Assembly (NCBI GenBank): GCA_033675265.1
Contig: JAUJYZ010001255.1
Coordinates: 389,165-453,164 of the forward strand
Length of the DNA stretch: 64,000 nt
From: Actinostola sp. cb2023
Taxonomy: Eukaryota; Cnidaria; Anthozoa; Actiniaria; Actinostolidae
Reading direction: 5' to 3'
Part shown: one piece after another, positions 54,720 through 64,000 of the stretch
Numbering within the stretch: position 1 is the stretch's first letter
Layout of the letters: each line of letters begins with the position of its first letter
The notes under the pieces: generated by a model
What the model was told of the DNA's origin: nothing
The model's database searches: none
Seen by the model: the letters and a program-made list of their open reading frames with translations, nothing else
Translations under genes and position numbers: made by a program

Positions 54720-57045
54720 TGTATATTCGCTCTGCACACAGTATTGAGCACCTTGTCTGGGAATATCGACCCATCCATTCACGTAATATAGTATATATAT
54801 ATTATATATATATGTTGTTGAAGTTCATGATCCCAAAAGTCTTTGATTCGAACAAGAATCTGAAGTATCATCACAGTCTAGAGAGAAAATAAGAGAGAAA
54901 AAGAAAATATTGGAAAAGGTTGCTCATTTTTACTAGACAGACTTCAGGGTAGCAAATTGCATTTGATGTCTTCTTCTTTTATTAAGAAAAGTAAAGACAA
55001 AAACATGACAAAACATGCCTTTGTCATTTCACGTCTTTAAATTCAACCCATTTAAAACTTCTTCATATGAAAATAAGCTTAATTAATGTAATTACAATGA
55101 AATGCTAAACTCATTCTTGGTAAATTGCCTCGCATTTTCCCATCTGTCTAGGGAATTTTTATCTTGAAAAGATGAGCTAGTTTGACGCCAAGCTTTACTG
55201 ACTCTTAATTATTCCAAGGCCCAAGGCGAATCTCGATAAAAACCTCGACAGAACAAAGCTACCTGTAAAACCTCACAGACAAAAGTATATTATAAAGTTG
55301 CACATTGATAAATGATCTTGAAATGGAGTCAAGGCCAATGTACACTACCTGCCATGGATACAACTTACGTCCATGTCTTGCTTTCTGCGTCTATTTCAGT
55401 TAGAATCCTTCACCTTATTCCCACTTCGTAGCCTGAATTCCACAAACCATGTAATGCGTTTCCGCCCCTAAAGGCATTGTCTGTAATGACTCTTGATAGC
55501 GACTACAATTTGTTAACATGTTATGTTCGCTTTGGGCATCGACAACGACACGCGCTCAATAAAACAATAAAACACTCTTTACAAGTTAAGAAATATCGAC
55601 CATTTTATGGGTTTTGTCTTTATTAAGACATTACTCGGGTTGTGATTCTTGCTGCGTCAATGTTTTTCCGGTAATTTTCAAGGTTCAGATTTGAACAGGT
55701 GGACCCTTAATTTTTTGTTAAAAACGACATAATATCAATAATGATTATGTCCCGAGGGGGAGTAATGTCAGTCAGAGTTAAAACGGAAGTTTATTTAGTA
55801 AAATGATTGGCTCGTCTTTGCTGTATTATAAGAAAGCGATGAAAATGACCAAGAAGGTAAAAAAGCAATGACAAAAGTGAATTACTGATTGTACTGATGG
55901 TTTTGTGTACAAATGTTTTAAAATTCTTCGGCTCCTCTTCGGCTCCTCTTCGGCTATGTTTCGTGAGGTTCCAATCCCCCCAGGGTATCACTATTACATA
56001 TTACAAAACCGCAATAGCCGTGAAAAGAACAGCCATAAAAGATATTAATTGTCTTGTGTGTTCATTGTTTAAACACTCGTAAACTCACGGCAACCGAGAG
56101 AAATCGTACAAACACGCGGCTAATAACCGCATCAATATGACCAGCCATGACCTCGTTAAAAATTTGCGCCCTTTCTGATGTCACCGTGTAGGAGAGGCCT
56201 CAACTAAATGATAAATTAGAACCGGTATCTAATCGATAAGCTTCTTACATAGTAACCATTTGCCGAAAGGTAGAGTTAAAATTGCTTTTAAATAGAGTAA
56301 TTTAGAAATTGCGAGACTCCATAGATAAGGTTTGAAAATGGCAAAAAAAATCCATTCCACTGCAAAGTTGGTCTTAATTTCTGAAGGTTGGGGTGAGAAT
56401 TGATGTCTAGAGTTTGAGCTATGTACTCTACATGAAGAACTTATTGATGAAATGAATTAGGGAAAATGTATGTATATATTAGTTATATTAACTAAAGTGA
56501 AGCTATATCACGGTTGCCTGGGATACGATTATGGTAAGTTTTACTGAGAATTAGTACCATATTGAATACAGTAAAAAATGGACTCAACCCGTGAGAAAAT
56601 TTCACATAGTTGTTCGATGAGATTTTTTTTCATCCTTTTTTAAGGACGTTACGAAAAAAAAAACAGAACAAAAACTACAACAACACAGAACACAGAACAC
56701 AGAACACAGAACACAGAACACAGAGATATAAGTAATTCAGTAGAACCTGGATCAGGACAGTAAATATAAAACTTTGCGCAGGAAAATAATTACTCTTAGA
56801 TACCTAAAAAGGAAGTCAAATCAAATCAAATCAAAAGACTTTATTTTATGAGGGTGACACTAAACAGTCTCAGACTGATAAACTTGTGGCCCTCAAGTAG
56901 CTTTACTCTAGAATTTTCTTCAGTTTATATAGGAACCATTTTCATGTGACAAAAGTTTGTGAAGAAAAACGAATCAAGTAGAAGTGATTCATTGAACACT
57001 ATGTTTCAACTGCTAGAAATTTAAGTTAAGATAACAAAAAGTTGC
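54720..57045. other. Intergenic, no gene recognised
   Basis: Includes a short ACAGAAC tandem run at about 56680-56722 (7-bp unit, about six copies) and TAT-rich tracts near 54790. Nothing else recognised. Confidence 0.4.
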
Positions 57046-57051
57046 TCTCCT

Positions 57052-57200
57052 GGCCCCGGTTGCACGAAAGGTGAATAGCGCTATCCACCGGATAAGTCTT
57101 ATCCAACGGATAAAACTGATGCAGTTATCCAATAAATTTTATCCGTTGGATAGGACTTATCCGGTGGATAGCGCTATTCACCTTTCGTGCAACCGGGGCC
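57052..57200. mobile_element. Near-perfect hairpin MITE (GGCCCCGGTTGCACG ends)
   Basis: The left arm GGCCCCGGTTGCACGAAAGG runs through CTATCCACCGGATAAGTC. The right arm is its inverse with a single visible mismatch over about 63 bp. A short centre with TTATCCAATAAA separates the arms. The near-identity of the arms suggests recent arrival. Related old copy at 39617-39740. Confidence 0.8.
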
Positions 57201-57780
57201 TGTACTACACGACAATAATTCACTTGTACTATGAAAACCTTCTTGAAACAAAGAAAAAGAAGAAGAATGTTGTGAATATTATGAGCAGTGAACAGTCACT
57301 GTCTTTAGTGACTAAAAGACAGTGAAGTGTCTCGAGTTTAATGACCCTTACAATTCATAAAACTCGATTAATATCATAATTCCAGTCAATAAACCCACCT
57401 AACTACAACCTGACTGAAAGTAAAACAACGTGCTGACTTGAATGTTTAGTTTCGCACGAGGGAACAATGCCAACCTGGCGAAACTACAGGTGCTTTAGGT
57501 TACTGATATTTGGACCTCGCAGGAACAGTACATACGATTCAGTATTTTAAAAGCGTTTTACCTGAATGTGGCTTAATGCAAGTGCTGCATTATTTAGCCA
57601 TCATTAATTTTACTGCATGTCTTGGAAATGTCCATGGATATTGCTCGTAACCGAAAAAAAGGTGTCATTTTTTTGACATTGTGCTTTGCAAAAAGGCGCT
57701 TTCCTTTCCTATATGGTGTAAATGGTGTAGTCATCTGAGAACTGAAGAAATAACTCATTGCAAAGTATTGCAGTAATATA

Positions 57781-57953
57781 CACCTATTTCAAAAAGCCAA
57801 CGCAGGTGTCTTCACCTAAAGGTCGTGGCATATTCCAATAATTACAAGATAGATCACAACTTATACCCACAATAATAATAAAGTTCTTGTGCATTACAAT
57901 CCCTCTCGGTCTCAGATTCAGATTTCAGATGCCAACGTTTTTTGAAATAGGTG
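57781..57953. mobile_element. TA-flanked MITE, CACCTATTTCAAAA variant
   Basis: Ends CACCTATTTCAAAAAGCC and TTTTTTGAAATAGGTG are inverted. TA flanks both sides (57779-57780 and 57954-57955). Subterminal GCCAACG is also paired. The interior matches 21175-21392. The terminal consensus is close to the elements at 31066 and 33230. Confidence 0.75.
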
Positions 57954-57959
57954 TATATT

Positions 57960-58470
57960 CCAGTATCTCACACACGCTTTCCTTTCCTATAATGGTGTTC
58001 TATCTTGAGTGATAGAACTGAAATAGGTCTTTGCAAATCACTGCAATTATCACTAGTGTTTCTCTGTAAACTCTTCAAAAACTTAAAGAATTAGAAAGAG
58101 AAACTGCTTGTTTCTTGGCTGGACTCGAACTTCAAAAGCTTACACAACAATGTAATATAACACCTTCCGCCTAGAATAAGTTTTACTATTTTGTGGCAGG
58201 ATGTTACCTTAGTTTGTATAGTATTAACAAACTATCTACTAAACTTGAAACTGATTTACAATCGGCGCCAAAGCTAAAGGTATAGGTGCGATGTTTAACA
58301 TCTGTTCTCTACATTCGAAACTGGTCTCCCATGGGGACGGACGGTGCGACCTCTACTCCTTCCCTCAATCAGCGCTCTGCGGCTATTTACAGCTGCACTG
58401 AGCTACACGGATTAGAGGGAAGTCGAAACAAGGATGTGAGGTCATGAATAATCGAACCGAGCACTGCCAT
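57960..58470. other. Intergenic, nothing recognised
   Basis: No gene or RNA. A CTGGACTCGAACTTC word near 58131 resembles a tRNA T-arm, but no cloverleaf surrounds it. Confidence 0.35.
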
Positions 58471-58479
58471 ACCTGCTCC

Positions 58480-60300
58480 AGAGCGATTATTGGAAACGTT
58501 TTCGCAGGACAAACTTCACTATGTACTGTACTGACAAGTAAAGGTGTTTCAATAGAATATGTCGATGTGTCTGTTGAAAATTGGTGGTACCCCATTGTAA
58601 AACATTGAGGTTTGAAAGTGGCTTGGCATTTTTTTCTGAGAGAATTGATTAGAGGAGTCATTGTTGGAGGGCTTCATTTATGAATGATAAAACCCTTATG
58701 AGTGTCGAGGTTAAAGTTACTTCTTGGGCCACAAAGTACCGGGTGTTTCGAGGTGTTGCAGGTACCAACGCACGTTATATTGAGGTTTGAGCAAAGCCTC
58801 ATTTTAAAACGATAATGGCATATGGACCATGCATTGTTCAAAAGAAGGGCTTCGTTTTTGACTAAAAAAAACTTGCTTGATGCGTTACGACTTGTGTTCA
58901 TCAACTTATAGTTACAAAAATGCACGCTGAACATCGTTTCCTGATAGGAACTATCGATTGCAGCGTTTCCTTTGAGAAGAAAGAAATAATAATAACTTTA
59001 ATGAATCAATTGGCAAATTCAGGAGAATTTGAAAAACATGGTATAACAATAATATTATATTATATTATATTATGTTATAATTATAATTATAATTATAATT
59101 ATAATATTATGGAATAGAATAGAACACCCCTGGGAATATCATTTGCCTGAGTGTTATGTTTGAAATATTTTTTCCTTAACAAATTGTGTTGCGGATGCTA
59201 ATAGAACAACATCAACTTCTAGTTTCCCAAAAGAGAGAGTTGCATGAGCATCATTGCCCAAGAGAAACTGTTGCAGGCTTTCCATTGTGAATGCATGGAA
59301 CACCTCTGGGAATGCCTCTTGTCTGAGTGGTCAGTAATGTTGGAATAGCTTGTTGGCAAACAACTTATGTTGTAGGGACCTTTTCCACATTCGCTTTGAT
59401 GACCACGAACGATGGCTTCAGGTCGAGACTGGGGTAGACAAAATACAGCGAATGTATGGAAATGTATACCCCAGTCTCGACCTGGTGCTATTGTTCGTGG
59501 GAATTGGAGCAGAATGTGGGAAGGTGTATAGAAACAGTCATTGAGCTTCTAGACTGAGAAAGTTGCATGAAGATCGTTGCCTCTTGAAAGCTATTGGAAT
59601 AAAACACCGTTTGAAATGTCTTTTCTCTGAGTGTTAAGGTTGGAATTACTGGTTGGCAAACACTGTTTATGTTGCAGGTGCCAAAAGAAACTTCATTGAG
59701 CTTCTAAGAATAAGCCTGCTGTTACCAAAGAGAAACTGACACCATACGATTCGTGCATGTAAGAATGAAATATAACATTCGAATATCTTTGCGTAGCCCC
59801 TAGCAACGTGGCGTCACACTTTACTACTCCATTGGATTGTGGTACACATTGAATGAATGAATGAATGAATAGACTTTATTGTAAAAACATCGCATACAGT
59901 GAGTTGAAAATATCAAAATGTGTAAGTATGAAGTTAGTACCAGCTTTATTTATGGAAACGTGATTTATTTTTGCAAAGGATTACTGGATAAAATGAAGAG
60001 CCGCCATCTTGTTCCTCACAGTGGCTTTGCAGGTGCATGTCAATTGTAATATAATTAACTATTAGAGTAACAAAACAAAACAAAACAAAAACAATGTAAA
60101 AAGTAACAATGCTTGAGCGATGGGCTTCCTATCTTCCTGTAAGAATGAAAACTACCATTTGAAATAAGTGTCTGAGTGCTGCAATAGTTAAAGTTCTTGT
60201 TGTCCAAGGTACCGCATAGATTATCCTTGCGTTTGGAGAGGAATTCGAGTGTCGTTGCCTGAGAAAATCCGGCTAATTTGATTGCGACTTAATTGCTGCT
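58480..60300. repeat. Degenerate long-unit tandem array (about 190-210 bp)
   Basis: Recurring words are GTCTGAGTG or CTGAGTGTTA followed by GGTTGGAATTACT-like, GTTGGCAAAC, TTATGTTGCAGG, TTCATTGAGCTTCTA and GTTGC.TGA blocks, at about 58700, 59150, 59320, 59630 and 60170. The units are old and diverged. An imperfect inverted repeat sits inside at about 59385-59520 (CAGGTCGAGACTGGGGTA against TACCCCAGTCTCGACCTG). Confidence 0.5.
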
Positions 60301-60416
60301 GCATGTGAGCTTCAAGAGAGATTCATCACTTTCTCCTTTCGACTGATGACAGACACATAATGAAGAGCAATAAAAATAGGTTTTGCACCCGGTCTTCATG
60401 CAATCGAGATTTAATG

Positions 60417-60590
60417 TAAGCGTGCTAGTTTTATAGACAAAAGACGCAGTGGTTTTGAGTAGTTGCCCCATGTTAGCATCAAGCCTAGCAACGTGCTAGC
60501 AAGTCTAGCAACTAAGCGTGCTAGTTTTATAGACAAAAGACGCAGTGGTTTTAAATAGTTGCCCCATGTTAACATCAAGTCTAGCAACTT
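60417..60590. repeat. Tandem duplication of about 97 bp
   Basis: AGCGTGCTAGTTTTATAGAC and AAGACGCAGTGGTTTT blocks start at 60419 and 60516 and run through GTTGCCCCATGTTA. Two near-identical copies separated by a short CTAGCAACGTGCTAGC linker. Confidence 0.8.
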
Positions 60591-60599
60591 CGAGCGCAT

Positions 60600-62955
60600 T
60601 TTTTCTATCTGCATCAACAACATCAACATGCAACAATATCATCATCATCATAAACTTTATTTCTGTGTCTAAATGTATTACTATGAATACATGAGTTGTA
60701 GTGAAGTTCTAACTGAAAATGAATTTCCAAGGATACCATGTTAATGAGAGCTAGTACAGAAATCAAGGAAACGGGAAGGATCTATTCCGGCAAAATATCA
60801 AAATTTCAAAATTTTCAGTCAAGATATCAAAATTCATTTAATGAATAACTTCTTAGATAATGCATTCTAGAAAGCGTTAATTTTGATTCTAAACTTGAAA
60901 AATATGTATGTACATTTGGGGCGCTGCATAATGGTCATTCGATTGTTCTCGACCAACTTCCATATTTGGTTACGCTTTTATTTCTATCACATTTAAGTAT
61001 TATTAGGACTTTTATTAATTATAATCTTTAAGCAGGGGTCCATAAGATCTTCAGTTATTTTTATAAAAATCAATTATCAGTACATATATGACTATCAGTG
61101 CTGCATTTTCAAGAGCACAGTTCTAGACTGTACGGTTCTATATAAGGATGTGCGTCTGTTCTGACACTGAAAAGTATATTAAGTCTGTTCATTCAAGAAG
61201 ATAGTCCGAAAGCTGAATTTCTTCACGTAGGATAAGGAACACTTTGGGATTCTCTGTTGTATACAGCACTGTTCTTCTATACGTTTAATCAAGATGTCTA
61301 GAGCAGGATATAAATAAATAATCCTGTTTTGCTCGAAACTACCTCAAGTGGCTAAGCCCACCTCTTGTGAAACAACTTTAAGAAGTCACGATAGTCCAAG
61401 CAAACGGCAAATGCAACGTGCTTGATAAGTGGAAACACAAAACAAGGCACTAAATTCTCAAGCCATTGCATGCGTTGCTAGATGCACTTGCAGTACGTAG
61501 TAGCATATGCAATTAGGCTTGAATACACAGTGTGCTTGATACATCTGGATCTTCAACAAACCAATATTGCCTTGTTCATTTATCTCGTTTAGTACATATG
61601 ATTAATTGCATGTCACTTAAACACGGTAATTACTCCACACTCTAATAAACTCTAAACCGTTTTTTTCGTACCTCGAACCGCAATATTTCAAACCTGCGAA
61701 GGAATTTACGAGCCAAATCCTCAAAGGAATCCGCAATTCCACTAGGAATTTAAAGTATCTGAAGGCCATTCTAAGTTGGTTTGGAATTTTTCAGGTGTAA
61801 GTTTGATGTTGGTTTAGTTTTAATAAGAGTATTAACGTTACATATTTATGGTGATTCGGAGGCGGTCGTGAAAACACTAGAAACTCAGTAGGCGTGAGAC
61901 GCTTGCACGGAGAATTAGTCTACCAATTATATAATCATTGATTCTAATTTAACGATGATAGCATATGAGTACTGAAAATGACTGTTAATAATACAAAACA
62001 AATATCCAAATAGAAAGTGGAAATATGAGAACTCTTTATGAAATGAGCAACTATGAACACATTCATGAAATTAGTAATGTCTTTATTCCTTAGATAAGTT
62101 TGTTAAGTTTAACTGGACTTTATTTCCATTGGACTACATAGAGTCAAGGCTTTTTATTGACTTGCTATCACGACGCTCCAAGATTCGTGAGCTATATAGT
62201 AAGATGACATGGTTCCACTTGGTCGTCGTTCAAGAACTCGGGATCGATTCTAGAAGCAAGCATGATAATCTAGCTCATTGAAAGACACCTCATGTTTTAT
62301 CGATAAATCAAACGAACTTAAGGAGTTTTCAAAAGAATTGGGAAGCATGAATAAACTCTTGACACTGGCCATTTTAAGGTCTGTTGTGCACAATCAATAG
62401 ATGGTGCTACTGCTTGACAACTAAGACTAATTACCAATTAAGAAAGAACCTCCTTTCTTCAAGTGCTTTTCTAAATGATTTGAGAAGAATGCGAAGTCTT
62501 TAATGACCTTTTCTTGCTTATCGTTGGGATTAAGTTAACTATTTGTTGAGTTTGAATAACCATTAACCGGCTCAGAATGATCACACTAATAGCCTATCAT
62601 AACCCGCTTCCTAGATCAAAACTACAACGCTGATGGGTTTGGTATGTGATAATGTATAATGTTTGAACGTGTATATACAACAATGTAAAATTGGACTGAC
62701 TGTGGTCTATCGATATGGTTGACTTCACGGCCTTCATCTGTAACTGCACTACACTATGTCAACTTCGCAGTACCCCCAACCCGTATTTTGTCAAATCGAA
62801 GAGTTAGGTACGCTTATAATGTGGCCCTTCATCAAACGAAGTCACATGCATGTCGACGCAAGCTATTCCAAGTTTTCACATCAAATGTGCGTGCACTAAC
62901 GTGGGATTAGCTTGCGCATTGTTTCGGAGTTCATCGTGTTCCAATTTGCACCACG
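60600..62955. other. Intergenic, no gene recognised
   Basis: AT-rich DNA with no exon-like frame of known family and no clear repeat. Confidence 0.35.
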
Positions 62956-62964
62956 GAATTTGAC

Positions 62965-63850
62965 GCAAGCCAGCGCATGTTTTTCAAAACTTTTGTTGTA
63001 CGTTTGGTGACCCGGCGGGCCATATATATATGGACCTGCGCTGACTCGGGTTTATTTGCGCGCGTTCGTGCTCAAGCCAGCGCATGTTTTTCAAAACTTT
63101 TGTTGTACGTTTGGTGACCCGGCGGGCCATATATATATGGACCTGCGCTGACTCGGGTTTATTTGCGCGCGTTCGTGCTCAAGCCAGCGCATGTTTTTCA
63201 AAACTTTTGTTGTACGTTTGGTGACCCGGCGGGCCATATATATATGGACCTATGGACCTGCGCTGACTCGGGTTTATTTGCGTGCGTTCGTGCTCAAGCC
63301 AGCGCATGTTTTTCAAAACTTTTGTTGTACGTTTGGTGACCCGGCGGGCCATATATATATGGACCTATGGACCTGCGCTGACTCGGGTTTATTTGCGTGC
63401 GTTCGTGCTCAAGCCAGCGCATGTTTTTTCAAAACTTTTGTTGTACGTTTGGTGACCCGGCGGGCCATATATATATGGACCTGCGCTGACTCGGGTTTAT
63501 TTGCGCGCGTTCGTGCTCAAGCCAGCGCATGTTTTCCAAAACTTTTGTTGTACGTTTGGTGACCCGGCGGGCCATATATATATGGACCTATGGACCTGCG
63601 CTGACTCGGGTTTATTTGCGTGCGTTCGTGCTCAAGCCAGCGCATGTTTTCCAAAACTTTTGTTGTACGTTTGGTGACCCGGCGGGCCATATATATATGG
63701 ACCTATGGACCTGCGCTGACTCGGGTTTATTTGCGTGCGTTCGTGCTCAAGCCAGCGCATGTTTTTCAAAACTTTTGTTGTACGTTTGGTGGCCGGGCCA
63801 TATATATGTATGCGCTGACTCGGGTTTATTTGCGCGCGTTCGTGCTCAAA
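62965..63850. repeat. Minisatellite, unit about 107-116 bp, eight copies
   Basis: Each unit contains CAAGCCAGCGCATGTTTTTC, AAAACTTTTGTTGTACGTTT, GGTGACCCGGCGGGCC, an ATATATATGGACC block and TGCGCTGACTCGGGTTTATT, GCGCGCGTTCGTGCT. Longer units duplicate CTATGGAC. The last copy is shortened around 63790. Stop-poor frames across it are artefacts of repetition. Confidence 0.9.
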
Positions 63851-64000
63851 TTTGTTTGCACGCAAGGCGATGCAAGTGTTATACCGTTTGGAAAACCAAC
63901 GCAAATGAAATCAACGTTGACCTGGTATGACTAAACTAACTGTTACCAAAAAAAAAAGGTATAGGTATTTTATTTTACCTTCGATAACGCGGGGAGTGGT

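Noticed and set aside
49220..64000. Search for an orthopedia homeobox
   Set aside because: No otp homeodomain words were seen on either strand. A small exon could still be missed by eye.

Overview
The window is eukaryotic: it has AT-rich non-coding DNA, genes split by GT-AG introns, many short inverted-repeat elements (MITEs) and long minisatellites, and no operons or ribosome binding sites. Four multi-exon genes could be assembled by following splice sites by eye. They are a thrombospondin C-terminal region (+, 1450-3839, continuing off the left edge), a complete PRCC homologue (-, 7192-10726), and two complete paired-class homeobox genes. The homeobox genes are a homeobrain-type gene (hbn, +, 23603-32642) and a retinal homeobox gene (rx/rax, -, 41618-49179). 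Close linkage of hbn and rx matches the homeobrain-rax-orthopedia (HRO) cluster described in cnidarians and bilaterians. With the repeat content, I infer an early-branching marine animal, most likely an anthozoan cnidarian (coral or anemone). That assignment is inference.

Layout. 1-4 kb holds the thrombospondin 3' end, with MITEs beside and inside it. 4-7 kb has degenerate tandem repeats, a MITE and a 31-bp minisatellite. 7.2-10.7 kb is PRCC in seven coding exons, with a poly(A) signal just after the stop. 10.8-23 kb is repeat-dominated: a TA-flanked MITE with a twin at 267-547, a possible small membrane-protein gene (12871-13104), degenerate arrays, a 14-bp minisatellite (15.84-16.65 kb) and a 105-bp minisatellite of about 32 copies (17.17-20.53 kb). 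23.3-32.6 kb is hbn, whose 7.6-kb second intron holds several MITEs. 32.6-41.6 kb is the interval between the convergent homeobox genes, with a nested TTAA element and a 40-bp self-complementary array. 41.6-49.2 kb is rx, whose 6.4-kb intron carries a 300-bp TTTA tract and three related hairpin elements. 49.2-64 kb has no recognisable gene. It holds a CACTAG-ended element with an internally expanded array, an inverted pair of hammerhead-ribozyme-like motifs, a near-perfect hairpin MITE, a degenerate array and a roughly 107-bp minisatellite near the right edge.

The two homeobox genes share the same plan: an octapeptide in exon 1, a phase-1 intron that splits an Asp codon, a Q50 homeodomain cut by a phase-0 intron between residues 46 and 47, and a C-terminal OAR motif. 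This points to an ancient tandem duplication. They are expected to act as transcription factors in anterior or neural development. No orthopedia homeodomain is visible here. The most unusual sequence-level signals are the hammerhead-like motifs, the 5-bp-duplication MITEs, the nested transposon and the large minisatellites whose unit lengths keep reading frames open by chance. No transposase or reverse transcriptase gene was recognised.
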